This document shows positions 20,069 to 28,083 of a DNA stretch of 64,000 nucleotides, piece after piece. Both the position numbers and the translations under genes were made by a program. Positions within the stretch are counted from its first letter, which is position 1, and each line of letters starts with the position of its first letter. Under the pieces are notes generated by a model. The model was not told where the DNA came from, did no database searches, and saw only the letters and a program-made list of their open reading frames with translations. The stretch comes from Streptomyces sp. NBRC 110611 (GTDB taxonomy: Bacteria > Actinomycetota > Actinomycetes > Streptomycetales > Streptomycetaceae): positions 771,350-835,349 of the forward strand of contig NZ_BBUY01000002.1 in assembly GCF_001590865.1 (NCBI RefSeq), read 5' to 3'.

Positions 20069-20784
20069 CGGGCGAGTCCCGCCTTTTCGGCGCTGACGCC
20101 CTCGATGAGGGTGACCACACACTCGATGACCTGCTCCAGCGTCAGCTCGGTGGTGTCCACCTCGACGGCGTCGTCCGCCTTGGCCAGCGGGGAGGCCTTC
20201 CGGGACGAATCGGCGGCGTCCCGCTTGATCAGCGCCTCGCGGGTGGCGGCCAGGTCCGTGGCCTCCTTGCCCTTGAGCTCGCCGCTGCGACGGGCGGCCC
20301 GCGCCTCGGGAGAGGCGGTGAGGAAGATCTTGAGGTCGGCGTCCGGCAGGACCGTGCTGCCGATGTCCCGGCCCTCGACGACGATGCCGCCGCGGGCGGT
20401 CATGGCGATGGTGCGCTGCAGCTCGGTGATCAGGGCCCGCACCTCGGGGACCGCGCTGACGGCGCTGACCGCGGCGGTGACCTCCTGGGTACGGATCGGA
20501 CCCGCGGCGTCCAGGCCGTCGACCGTGATGGTGGGGGCGGCCGGATCGGTGCCGGAGACGATCACGGGCTTGGTGGCGGCGTCGGCCACGGCCGCGGCGT
20601 CCCGGACGTCGATGCCGTTGCTCAGCATCCACCACGTGATCGCGCGGTACTGGGCGCCGGTGTCGAGGTAGCCGAGGCCCAGCTTGGCGGCGACGGCCTT
20701 GGACGTGCTGGACTTGCCCGTGCCTGCGGGGCCGTCGATGGCGACAATCACTGCAGCCGGGGCGGTCCGAGCGGCGGTTTCCAC
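20065..20784 (-). CDS. cmk: Cytidylate kinase
   Basis: A 239-aa CMP/dCMP kinase of pyrimidine nucleotide synthesis. The P-loop is DGPAGTGKSSTSKAVA, followed by LGYLDTGAQYRA (substrate loop), VVEGRDIGSTVLPDADLKIFLTA and the lid region EARAARRSGELKGKEATDLAATREALIKRD. The GTG at 20784 (Val-Glu-Thr-Ala) is taken as start because the protein then begins as in other streptomycete Cmk proteins; GTG at 20796 is an alternative. It sits between tyrA and plsC on the minus strand. Confidence 0.95.
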   Translation of the reverse strand: METAARTAPAAVIVAIDGPAGTGKSSTSKAVAAKLGLGYLDTGAQYRAITWWMLSNGIDVRDAAAVADAATKPVIVSGTDPAAPTITVDGLDAAGPIRTQEVTAAVSAVSAVPEVRALITELQRTIAMTARGGIVVEGRDIGSTVLPDADLKIFLTASPEARAARRSGELKGKEATDLAATREALIKRDAADSSRKASPLAKADDAVEVDTTELTLEQVIECVVTLIEGVSAEKAGLAR

Positions 20785-20912
20785 GGTGACGAACACCTTT
20801 CTTGTCCACGTCTTGCACACGGGGCGGGTCCAGCGGGGGGCCGGCAGAGGGCCAGGGCCGTAAGAGCCCCGCACAAGGTTACTGGCTCACCCGCACGGCG
20901 CCGTCCACGGAG

Positions 20913-21998
20913 TCACTGCCGGATCGACCACCCCCGCTCGCGCAGCTCCGCGGTCAGCCCGGGCACCGCCTGCGGCTCGACCATGAGCTGGATGAAGCCC
21001 GCCTGCTGGCCGGTGGCGTGCTCGATGCGGACGTCCTCGATGTTGACCCCGGCCCGGCCGGCGTCGGCGAAGATCCGGGCCAGCTCGCCGGGCTGGTCGC
21101 CGATGTGGACCGCGACGATCTCGTACGCGGCCGGGGCGGCGCCGTGTTTGCCGGGGACCCGCTCGCGGCCGGCGTTGCCCCGCCGCAGCACGTCCTCGAC
21201 ACCGCCGGCACCGGCGCCGCGTTTGTCCTCGTCGGCGGACTCCAGGGAGCGCAGGGACCGTACCGTCTCGTCCAGATCGGCGGCGATCTCGGACAGCACA
21301 TCGGCGACCGGGCCGGGGTTGGCGGAGAGGATCTCGACCCACATCCCCGGATCGGAGGCCGCGATCCGCGTCACATCGCGGATGCCCTGGCCGCAGAGGC
21401 GTACCGCGGTCTCGTCGGCCCCCTTGAGGCGGGCGGCGACGAGGCTGGAGAGCAGCTGCGGGGTGTGCGACACCAGGGCGACGGCGCGGTCGTGGGCGTC
21501 CGCGTCCATCACCACCGGGACGGCCCGGCACAGCGCCACCAGCTCCAGGGCGAGGTTGAGCACCTCGGTGTCGCCGCCGGGGGCCGGGGTCAGCACCCAC
21601 GGGCGGCCCTCGAAGAGGTCGGCGGTGGCGGCCAGCGGGCCGGAACGCTCCTTGCCCGCCATCGGGTGCGTACCGAGGTAGCCGGTCAGATCGCAGCCCA
21701 TGGCCTCCAGCTCCCGGCGCGGGCCGCCCTTGACGCTGGCGACATCGATGTACGCCCGCGCCGCGCCGCGCCGGACGGCCGCGGCCAGCGTCGTCGCGAC
21801 ATGGGTCGGCGGTACGGCCACGACGGCCAGGTCGACCGGCCCCGGCGGTGCCCCGGCGACGCCCGCGCCGAGCGCGGCGGCCGTCAGGGCCTGGGCCTGG
21901 TCGTGGTCCTCCAGGAACACCTGCACGCCGCGCGCGTGGAGCGCGAGGGCGACCGAGGTGCCGATCAGGCCCGTTCCGATGACGAGTGCGGTCCTCAC
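20913..21998 (-). CDS. tyrA: Prephenate dehydrogenase
   Basis: A 361-aa NAD(P)-dependent prephenate dehydrogenase of tyrosine biosynthesis. The Rossmann motif VIGTGLIGTSVALAL is at the N-terminus; the substrate region GTHPMAGKERSG and the SHTPQLLSS helix are diagnostic. The C-terminal ~80 residues form an ACT domain (YEIVAVHIGDQPGELARIFADAG), which suggests allosteric tyrosine control. The GTG at 21998 follows AAAGGA at about 9 nt; an upstream in-frame ATG at 22064 has no site. It is 128 nt upstream of cmk on the same strand. Confidence 0.93.
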   Translation of the reverse strand: MRTALVIGTGLIGTSVALALHARGVQVFLEDHDQAQALTAAALGAGVAGAPPGPVDLAVVAVPPTHVATTLAAAVRRGAARAYIDVASVKGGPRRELEAMGCDLTGYLGTHPMAGKERSGPLAATADLFEGRPWVLTPAPGGDTEVLNLALELVALCRAVPVVMDADAHDRAVALVSHTPQLLSSLVAARLKGADETAVRLCGQGIRDVTRIAASDPGMWVEILSANPGPVADVLSEIAADLDETVRSLRSLESADEDKRGAGAGGVEDVLRRGNAGRERVPGKHGAAPAAYEIVAVHIGDQPGELARIFADAGRAGVNIEDVRIEHATGQQAGFIQLMVEPQAVPGLTAELRERGWSIRQ

Positions 21999-22195
21999 TG
22001 CGCGATGTCCTTTCGCACTGCTCCCCCTTGTGTCGTGTGCCGCGTCACGCTCCTGTGCACGCACTGATCAGCGTAACCAGCGGCACTGACATTCCGTACG
22101 CGGCGGGTGACCGGGGACGGGCGGGAGCCCGCCGCTGAAGCCCCGCGGGCGAAACGGGTGGCACCCGCCCCTCCGGTCCGGCCACAATCGCCGTC

Positions 22196-22966
22196 ATGCC
22201 GGAAGCCGCCACGACCTCCTCCGCACGCTCGTCCACGCACTCGTCCACGCATTCACGAGAGACGTCCACGCCCGTCGCCGACCCGGGGCACTCCCTGGTC
22301 GCCGAGCACACCGTCTACGCGTGTGTGATGGGCTCGCGCGCCTTCGGGCTGGCGACGGAGCACAGCGACACCGACCGGCGCGGGGTCTACCAGGCCCCGA
22401 CCCGGCTCTTCTGGAGCTTCGAGAAACCCCCGAAGCATGTGGAGGGCCCGCGCGAGGAGGAGTTCTCCTGGGAGCTGGAACGCTTCTGCGAGCTGGCGCT
22501 GCGGGCCAACCCCAACATCCTGGAGTGCCTGCACTCCCCTCTCGTGGAGCGCGTCGACGCCACCGGCCGGGAGCTGCTCGCGCTGCGCGACGCCTTCCTG
22601 TCCCGGGAGGTCCACCGCACCTTCGCTGGCTACGCCGCCGGCCAGCTCCGGCAGATCCGGGCCGATCTGCGGCAGCGCGGGGCGCCCCGCTGGAAGCACG
22701 TCATGCATCTGCTGCGCCTGCTGACCTGCTCACGCGACCTGCTCCGTACCGGCGTGCTCACCCTGGACGTCGGCCCCGAGCGGGAGCGGCTGCTGGCGGT
22801 CAGGCGTGGCGAGGTGGCCTGGGAGGCGGTCGAGCAGCGGATGGCGCGGCTGGCCGAGGAGGCCGAGGCGGCGGTGTCCCGGTCGCCGCTGCCGGCCGGG
22901 CCGGACCGGGCCCGGGTGGCGGACTTCCTGTTCCGGGCCCGGCAGTCCTCGGCCCTCGGCCGCTGA
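22196..22966 (+). CDS. Predicted nucleotidyltransferase (YcgL/COG3541-like), copy 1
   Basis: A 256-aa protein of the DNA polymerase-beta-like nucleotidyltransferase fold. The signature GSRAFGLATEHSDTDRRGVY holds the Gly-Ser and the Asp-X-Asp metal ligands (S-D-T-D). The remaining ~150 residues are helical, with ANPNILECLHSP and RWKHVMHLLRLL, as in the COG3541 group. The first ~35 residues are Ser/Thr-rich and poorly conserved-looking. It is convergent with a second nucleotidyltransferase that ends 15 nt away. The molecular substrate of this family is not firmly known; RNA repair or end modification is a current idea. Confidence 0.85.
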   Translation: MPEAATTSSARSSTHSSTHSRETSTPVADPGHSLVAEHTVYACVMGSRAFGLATEHSDTDRRGVYQAPTRLFWSFEKPPKHVEGPREEEFSWELERFCELALRANPNILECLHSPLVERVDATGRELLALRDAFLSREVHRTFAGYAAGQLRQIRADLRQRGAPRWKHVMHLLRLLTCSRDLLRTGVLTLDVGPERERLLAVRRGEVAWEAVEQRMARLAEEAEAAVSRSPLPAGPDRARVADFLFRARQSSALGR

Positions 22967-22980
22967 GTCCGGCCAGGCGG

Positions 22981-23898
22981 TCAGATGCCGGGGCAGCGGG
23001 GCGAGGCCGGGGCCGGGGCCGGGAACCCGTCCAGCCGGGCCCGCACGATCAGGTCGTGCAGCGCGTCACGGCCGGCGGGGGCATCCGGCAGGGCGGTGGC
23101 GGCCTGGGCGGCGTCCAGCCGGGCGTGCAGCGCCTCGATGTCCGTACGCAGCCGCGCCGGATCCACCACCTCCCCGGCGAGACCGTGCTCGGCCTCCTCC
23201 TTGGCCGCGATCAGCTCCGCCACGTAGGGCGGGGCGGCCACCTCCTCCGCCAGGGTGGGCAGATGGGCCCGGAGCCGGCCGCTGGCCATGAGGTGGATGC
23301 CCGTGAGCAGCACCCGCAACGTGTACAGCAGCGGTTTCAGCTCGCCGGTCTTCTCGAACAGCCGCCACTGGGTGGTGGCGAAGCCGCGGTAGTGGTGGGC
23401 GTGGTGGGCCGTGAGCAGGCCGGGGGCGAGCGCGATCAGCTCCCGGTGCACGTCGGTGGTGTGCACGACCAGCGGGGAGAGCAGCTGCTCCAGTACGTAG
23501 CCGTTGCGGCGGAGCAGCAGCCGGGCGAACTTCCGCAGGTCGTGCGAGACCAGGTCCATCTCGACCCGGTCCCGGTCCCACATCCGCGTCCTGGTCTCCT
23601 CCGGCTCGTGGAGTCCGACCAGGGCGGCGGCCGGCAGCAGGTGGGCGCCGCGCAGGTCGACATCGGAGTCGCGGGACGGGAAGCCGTAGAGGTGCGCCCC
23701 GGACACGGTCGCGAAGATCAGCGGATCGTCCTGTTCCGCGACCACGGCACCCAGGTCGACGGCGGGCAGCCCGGCTGCGCGGAGGACCGCGTCCCGCCGC
23801 GTGGTCTCAGGCGTGTTCTCAGGCGTGTTCTCAGGCATGGTCTCGGGCGTGGTCTCAGGCATCCGCGTGACCACCATGTTCTCCGGCGTCCCGGACAT
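22981..23898 (-). CDS. Predicted nucleotidyltransferase (YcgL/COG3541-like), copy 2
   Basis: A 305-aa paralogue of the gene facing it. The active-site motif is SGAHLYGFPSRDSDVDLRG, with Gly-Ala in place of Gly-Ser and both metal-binding Asp residues present. The helical C-terminus has LEQLLSPLVVHTT and YRGFATTQWRLFEKT. The ATG at 23898 follows GGGGGAGG and lies inside the 3' end of the ADP-ribosylglycohydrolase gene (44-nt overlap), so the two are one transcription unit. Residues 13-33 are a Pro-Glu-Thr repeat encoded by a 12-bp minisatellite. Confidence 0.85.
   Translation of the reverse strand: MSGTPENMVVTRMPETTPETMPENTPENTPETTRRDAVLRAAGLPAVDLGAVVAEQDDPLIFATVSGAHLYGFPSRDSDVDLRGAHLLPAAALVGLHEPEETRTRMWDRDRVEMDLVSHDLRKFARLLLRRNGYVLEQLLSPLVVHTTDVHRELIALAPGLLTAHHAHHYRGFATTQWRLFEKTGELKPLLYTLRVLLTGIHLMASGRLRAHLPTLAEEVAAPPYVAELIAAKEEAEHGLAGEVVDPARLRTDIEALHARLDAAQAATALPDAPAGRDALHDLIVRARLDGFPAPAPASPRCPGI
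23801..23860. repeat. 12-bp repeat, 5 copies, in the nucleotidyltransferase N-terminus
   Basis: Five units of gtggtctcaggc type (23801-23812, 23813-23824, 23825-23836, 23837-23848, 23849-23860) encode the Pro-Glu-Thr/Asn-Thr/Met-rich linker on the minus strand. The last unit overlaps the stop codon of the ADP-ribosylglycohydrolase gene. Confidence 0.9.
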
Positions 23899-24931
23899 CC
23901 CAGGCCTCCCCCAGCGCCAGCAGTTCGTCGCGGTACTCGATACGGGCGGTCCAGTCCTCGGGCCAGGCGCCGGCTCCCCACCAGGCACCCGCGAAGGCGC
24001 CGGTCAGGCAGGCGATCGAGTCGGAGTCGCCGGAGCTGCAGGCGGCCCGGCGCAGCGCGGTGAGCGGCTCGTCGGGGAAGAGCAGGAAGCACAGCAGGCC
24101 GGTGGCCAGTGCCTCCTCCGCGATCCAGCCGGCGCCGGTGGCCAGGCACGGATCGGCCTCCGGATCCGGCGCGGCGAGCGCCGCGTCCAGCCGGTCCAGC
24201 GCGCCGAGGCAGTCGTCCCAGCCCCGGGTGATGAACGCCGTCGCGGAGGGGTCCTGGGCCTGCCGCCACAGGTCGCCCAGCCAGTCCTCCCGGTAGACGG
24301 TGCGCTGTTCGTGGGCGTACGCGCGGAGCAGGGCGGGCAGCCCGGCGGGCGGCGCACCGTCGGCGAGCGCGCGGACCGCGTACGCGGTCAGGTCACTGGC
24401 GGCGAGCGCGGTGGGGTGCCCATGGGTCAGCGCGGACTGCAGCTGGGCGGCGCCGGAGCGCTGCTGCGGGCTCAGCCCCGGTACGAGCCCGACGGGCGCG
24501 ACCCGCATATTGGCGCCGCACCCCTTCGACCCGATCCGGCCGGCCTCGGCCCAGGGCCGGTCCGGGTCGCTGAGCAGCTCGCAGGCGCGCAGGCAGGTGG
24601 CGCCCGGTGCCCGGTCGTTGTCGGGCGAGCGCCACCAGGCGACGTACTCGTCGCGCACCGGACGCACAAGGCTCCGCGGGCCCGGCTCGCCGTGCTCCAG
24701 CGCCGTACGCAGCCCGCGTCCCAGCGCCAGGGTCATCTGGGTGTCGTCGGTGACGAGGGCGGGGTCGGGGAGCGCCATCCGCCGCCACGGCCCGCACTTG
24801 GCGAGGATCGCCGGTACGTCGTCGAACTCCGTCGGAAAGCCCAGCGCATCACCGAGCGCCAGGCCCATGAGCGCGCCGGTGGCGGCGGATGTCGTCGCCC
24901 CGGCGACCGCGGCCGCCCCCGTGAACCCCAT
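23855..24931 (-). CDS. ADP-ribosylglycohydrolase family protein
   Basis: A 358-aa member of the DraG/ARH family, which removes ADP-ribose from proteins or nucleic acids with two Mg ions. The metal sites are in ALGDALGFP, in LVTDDTQMTLAL (the TDDT motif) and in SGDSDSIACLTGAFAGAWWG (the GDSDS motif). The length fits the family. ATG at 24931 is chosen with AAGGGG 8 nt upstream; GTG at 24940 is also possible. The AAGGGG lies in one arm of a long palindrome directly upstream (24937-24972), which suggests translational or operator control. Downstream it overlaps a nucleotidyltransferase gene by 44 nt. The substrate is unknown. Confidence 0.88.
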   Translation of the reverse strand: MGFTGAAAVAGATTSAATGALMGLALGDALGFPTEFDDVPAILAKCGPWRRMALPDPALVTDDTQMTLALGRGLRTALEHGEPGPRSLVRPVRDEYVAWWRSPDNDRAPGATCLRACELLSDPDRPWAEAGRIGSKGCGANMRVAPVGLVPGLSPQQRSGAAQLQSALTHGHPTALAASDLTAYAVRALADGAPPAGLPALLRAYAHEQRTVYREDWLGDLWRQAQDPSATAFITRGWDDCLGALDRLDAALAAPDPEADPCLATGAGWIAEEALATGLLCFLLFPDEPLTALRRAACSSGDSDSIACLTGAFAGAWWGAGAWPEDWTARIEYRDELLALGEAWDVRDAGEHGGHADA

Positions 24932-24936
24932 AAAAA

Positions 24937-24972
24937 CCACCCCTTAATCGTCATGATGACGTTAAGGGGTGG
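24937..24972 (-). promoter_or_regulatory. Long palindrome over the ADP-ribosylglycohydrolase leader
   Basis: The outer 11-bp arms ccaccccttaa / ttaaggggtgg and the inner arms cgtca / tgacg around a 3-nt centre form an almost continuous inverted repeat with one bulged base. In the transcript the right arm contains the ribosome-binding site AAGGGG and is followed by five U residues and then ATG. It can act as an operator for a dimeric repressor, as an attenuator, or as a site-masking hairpin. Confidence 0.7.
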
Positions 24973-25058
24973 GGGCCCGGCCCCGCAAACCGGGAACCGG
25001 GAGCTCCTACAGTTCGGGAACTCCCACGGCTACGGCTACGGTTGCGGCTGCCGCTCTG

Positions 25059-26240
25059 CTACAGCTCGACCTCGCGCATCAGCATCCCGACCTCCGTGTT
25101 GGTCATCCGGCGCAGCCAGCCCGACTTCTGGTCGCCCAGCGTGATCGGGCCGAAGGCCGTACGCACCAGCTTGTCGACCGGGAAGCCGGCCTCGGCGAGC
25201 ATCCGGCGCACGATGTGCTTACGGCCCTCGTGGAGGCTCACCTCGACCAGGTAGTTCTTGCCGGTGTTCTCGACGACCCGGAAGTGGTCGGCGCGGGCGT
25301 AGCCGTCCTCGAGCTGGATACCGTCCTTCAGCCGCTTGCCCAGATCGCGCGGGAGCGGGCCCTGGATCGCCGCCAGGTAGGTCTTCTTGACGCCGTAGCG
25401 GGGGTGCGTCAGGCGGTGGGCCAGCTCGCCGTGGTTGGTGAGCAGGATGATGCCCTCGGTCTCGGTGTCCAGCCGGCCGACGTGGAACAGCCGCGTCTCG
25501 CGGTTGGTGACGTAGTCGCCCAGGCACTGGCGGCCGTCCGGGTCCTCCATCGTGGAGACGACACCGGCCGGCTTGTTGAGGGCGAAGAAGAGGTACGACT
25601 GGGTGGCGACGGTCAGGCCGTCGACCTTGATCTCGTCCTTCTCCGGGTCGACCCGGACACCCTGCTCGGTGACGATCCGGCCGTTGACCTCGACCCGTGC
25701 CTGGTCGATCAGTTCCTCACAGGCCCGCCGCGAGCCCATACCGGCCCTGGCCAGCACCTTCTGCAGCCGCTCGCCCTCCTGCTCGCCGAACGTCTTGGGT
25801 GTCGTGACCCGCGGCTTGTTGTGCCGGGCGCGGTTGCGCTCCTCGATCTGCGCGTCGTACTCGCGGGGCCGCGCGGGCGCCTGGCCCCGGCCGCCCCGGG
25901 GGCCGCCGCCCTTGCCGCCAGGACGGCCCGTCGTGTCGGCGGCGCCCCTGCGGGGACCGCCCTTGGCGCCGCCGCGGGCCGCCGCGCCCCGGCCGCCGCC
26001 GGTCTTGCCGCCGCCCCGGCGGTCGTCACGGCGGTCATCACGGCGCTCGTCACGGGAGCCCGCCGGGCCGCCGGAGCCACCGCCCGGTCCGCCCTGTCCA
26101 CCCTGTCCGCCCACGTTGTAGCGGCGCTCCTCGGGACGGGGGCGGCCGGCTCGCTGCTGCTTCTCGTCCCTGTTGTTGCCGGCACCGCGGTAGTTCCCGC
26201 GTCCGCCGCTGCCCCTGCTGTTCCTGCCGCTGCTTCGCAT
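25059..26240 (-). CDS. rluB: 23S rRNA pseudouridine synthase RluB-type
   Basis: A 393-aa pseudouridine synthase of the RsuA/RluB group. An Arg/Gly/Asp-rich disordered extension fills the first ~150 residues (GGRGNYRG, RRDDRRDDRR). An S4 RNA-binding domain follows (ERLQKVLARAGMGSRRACEELI), then the catalytic domain with GRLDTETEGIILLTN (catalytic Asp) and the KTYLA and HEGRKHIVRRM blocks. The ATG at 26240 shares its A with the scpB TGA, so translation is coupled to scpB. The scpA-scpB-rluB-cmk-der order is also found in Mycobacterium, although here cmk and der are separated from rluB by 3 kb. Confidence 0.95.
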   Translation of the reverse strand: MRSSGRNSRGSGGRGNYRGAGNNRDEKQQRAGRPRPEERRYNVGGQGGQGGPGGGSGGPAGSRDERRDDRRDDRRGGGKTGGGRGAAARGGAKGGPRRGAADTTGRPGGKGGGPRGGRGQAPARPREYDAQIEERNRARHNKPRVTTPKTFGEQEGERLQKVLARAGMGSRRACEELIDQARVEVNGRIVTEQGVRVDPEKDEIKVDGLTVATQSYLFFALNKPAGVVSTMEDPDGRQCLGDYVTNRETRLFHVGRLDTETEGIILLTNHGELAHRLTHPRYGVKKTYLAAIQGPLPRDLGKRLKDGIQLEDGYARADHFRVVENTGKNYLVEVSLHEGRKHIVRRMLAEAGFPVDKLVRTAFGPITLGDQKSGWLRRMTNTEVGMLMREVEL

Positions 26241-27031
26241 CAATGATCCGTCTGAGAGTCGCCGCTGTCGTCTACGTCGAACGACGGGATACCTTCCGCG
26301 GAGTCGCTCTCGACGGCTTCCGCCTCCGGGAGGAACGGTGCGAGCTCGGGGAGCTCGTCCAGGCCGCGCAGGCCCATCCGCTCCAGAAAGTAATTCGTCG
26401 TCCTGTACAGGATCGCACCTGTTTCAGGTTCCGTCCCCGCCTCCTCCACCAGGCCGCGCTGGAGGAGCGTGCGCATCACACCGTCACAGTTCACACCGCG
26501 AACGGCCGAGACGCGGGAACGGCTGACCGGCTGACGGTACGCGACCACGGCCAGAGTCTCCAATGCGGCCTGGGTGAGCCGGGCCTGCTGGCCGTCCAGG
26601 ACGAAGGCCTCGACCGCGTCCGCATACTCGGCACGGGAGTAGAAGCGCCAGCCGCCGGCCACCAGACGGAGATCGAAACCGCGGCCCTGACGCGTGTAGT
26701 CGTCGGAGAGCTCGCGCAGTGCCAGCGCGACCGCTCGCCGGGGCCGCTGCAGCACCCTGGCCAGGTGCTCCTCGGTCGCCGGCTCGTCGACGACCATGAG
26801 GACGGCCTCCAGCGCGGGCTGGAGATCCAGCTCGGCGACGCCCAGCGCACCGGCCGGTGCCTCGGGCCGCTCCCCCGGGCCACCGCCGTCCGCGTCCGCG
26901 CCGACGGCCTCCGTCACGTCGTACGCCCGGGCGGCGGCCCGGTAAGTCTCCGTGGCCCGACGAGCCTCCGTGGCCCCGTGAGCCTCCATGGCCCCGTCGC
27001 CCGTCCCACTGCCACCGGCCACGCCACTCAT
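26240..27031 (-). CDS. scpB: Segregation and condensation protein B
   Basis: A 263-aa kleisin-interacting subunit of the SMC-ScpAB condensin. The first ~70 residues are a low-complexity extension; the two winged-helix domains are in the rest, with ALEAVLMVVDEPATEEHLARVL, RGFDLRLVAGGWRFYSRAEYADAVEAF, LTQAALETLAVVAYRQPVSR and GLRGLDELPELAPFLP. The ATG at 27031 overlaps the scpA TGA as ATGA. Longer in-frame readings upstream run through scpA in another frame and are rejected. Co-translated with scpA and rluB. Confidence 0.95.
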   Translation of the reverse strand: MSGVAGGSGTGDGAMEAHGATEARRATETYRAAARAYDVTEAVGADADGGGPGERPEAPAGALGVAELDLQPALEAVLMVVDEPATEEHLARVLQRPRRAVALALRELSDDYTRQGRGFDLRLVAGGWRFYSRAEYADAVEAFVLDGQQARLTQAALETLAVVAYRQPVSRSRVSAVRGVNCDGVMRTLLQRGLVEEAGTEPETGAILYRTTNYFLERMGLRGLDELPELAPFLPEAEAVESDSAEGIPSFDVDDSGDSQTDH

Positions 27032-28083
27032 CCCCGCTCCTCTTCCTCTTCCGCTTCCGTTTCTTCCGCTTCCGTTTCTTCCTCTTCCGTTTCCACTTCC
27101 GCTCGGCTCGGTTCCTGGTCTTCCGCTCGGCTCGGTTCCTGATCGAACTCGTCCGTCACCACGGGCACGGTCCCCTCCACGCCCGTCCAGCGGACCGTGA
27201 GCGTGCCGAGGGCCTCCTCCTGGTCCAGCGCCACCACCCGCTCCCGGTAGAGCTCCAGGAGGGCCAGGAAGCGTGCCACGACGGTGAGGGTGTCCGGTGC
27301 GTCCGCGGTCAGCTCCTGGAAGCTGCTCTCGCCCGACTCGCGCAGCCGCGCCACCACCACCTCGGCCTGCTCGCGCACGCTCACCAACGGGGCGTGGATG
27401 TGGTCCACGTAGACCTGCGGCGCGGCTTTGGGCTGCATCGCCTTCACCGCGAGCCTGGCGAAACCCTCCGCGCCGATGCTGATCACGACCTCGGGCAGCA
27501 GCTCGGCGTGGTGCGGCTCCAGCCCGACCGTGCGGGGATGGCGCCGGGCCTCGTCCGCCAGCCGCCCGTGGAAGATGTCCGCGATCTGTTTGTACGCGCG
27601 GTACTGGAGCAGCCGCGCGAACAGCAGGTCGCGGGCCTCCAGGAGCGCGAGGTCGGCCTCGTCCTCGACTTCGGCGGCGGGCAGCAGCCGGGCCGCCTTC
27701 AGGTCGAGCAGGGTGGCCGCGACGACGAGGAACTCCGTCGTCTGGTCCAGGTCCCAGTCCGGGCCCATGGCACGGATGTGGGCCATGAATTCGTCGGTCA
27801 CCCTGGAGAGCGCGACCTCGGTGATGTCCAGCTTGTGCTTGGAGATCAGCTGCAGCAGGAGGTCGAAGGGGCCCTCGAAGTTGTCGAGCCGCAGCGTGAA
27901 CGTTCCGTCGCCGCCTTCGGCACCCCCGCCGTCCTCGCCGCCCCTGTCCTCGCCGCCCCTCTCGCCCGGCTCCATGGGACCAGCCGCCACCGGTGCCTCC
28001 GGATCCGCCATCCCCGCACCGGCCCCCCGCCCGAGTCGTCTGCGGGCGCGGGGCGCGGGGGCGTCGTCGTCGGTCGTCGGCAT
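27028..28083 (-). CDS. scpA: Segregation and condensation protein A
   Basis: A 351-aa kleisin subunit of the SMC complex. The hallmark FEGPFDLLLQLISKHKLDITEVALSRVTDEF region sits at about 70-100, followed by LVVAATLLDLKAARLLP and the C-terminal winged helix with VVARFLALLELYRERVVAL. The N-terminal ~60 residues and a C-terminal Glu-rich tail are low complexity; the tail includes an exact DQEPSRAE repeat. The ATG at 28083 has only a weak site (CTGGACC); ATG at 28011 (Met-Ala-Asp-Pro) is an alternative. First gene of the scpA-scpB-rluB unit. Confidence 0.93.
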   Translation of the reverse strand: MPTTDDDAPAPRARRRLGRGAGAGMADPEAPVAAGPMEPGERGGEDRGGEDGGGAEGGDGTFTLRLDNFEGPFDLLLQLISKHKLDITEVALSRVTDEFMAHIRAMGPDWDLDQTTEFLVVAATLLDLKAARLLPAAEVEDEADLALLEARDLLFARLLQYRAYKQIADIFHGRLADEARRHPRTVGLEPHHAELLPEVVISIGAEGFARLAVKAMQPKAAPQVYVDHIHAPLVSVREQAEVVVARLRESGESSFQELTADAPDTLTVVARFLALLELYRERVVALDQEEALGTLTVRWTGVEGTVPVVTDEFDQEPSRAEDQEPSRAEVETEEEETEAEETEAEEEEERG

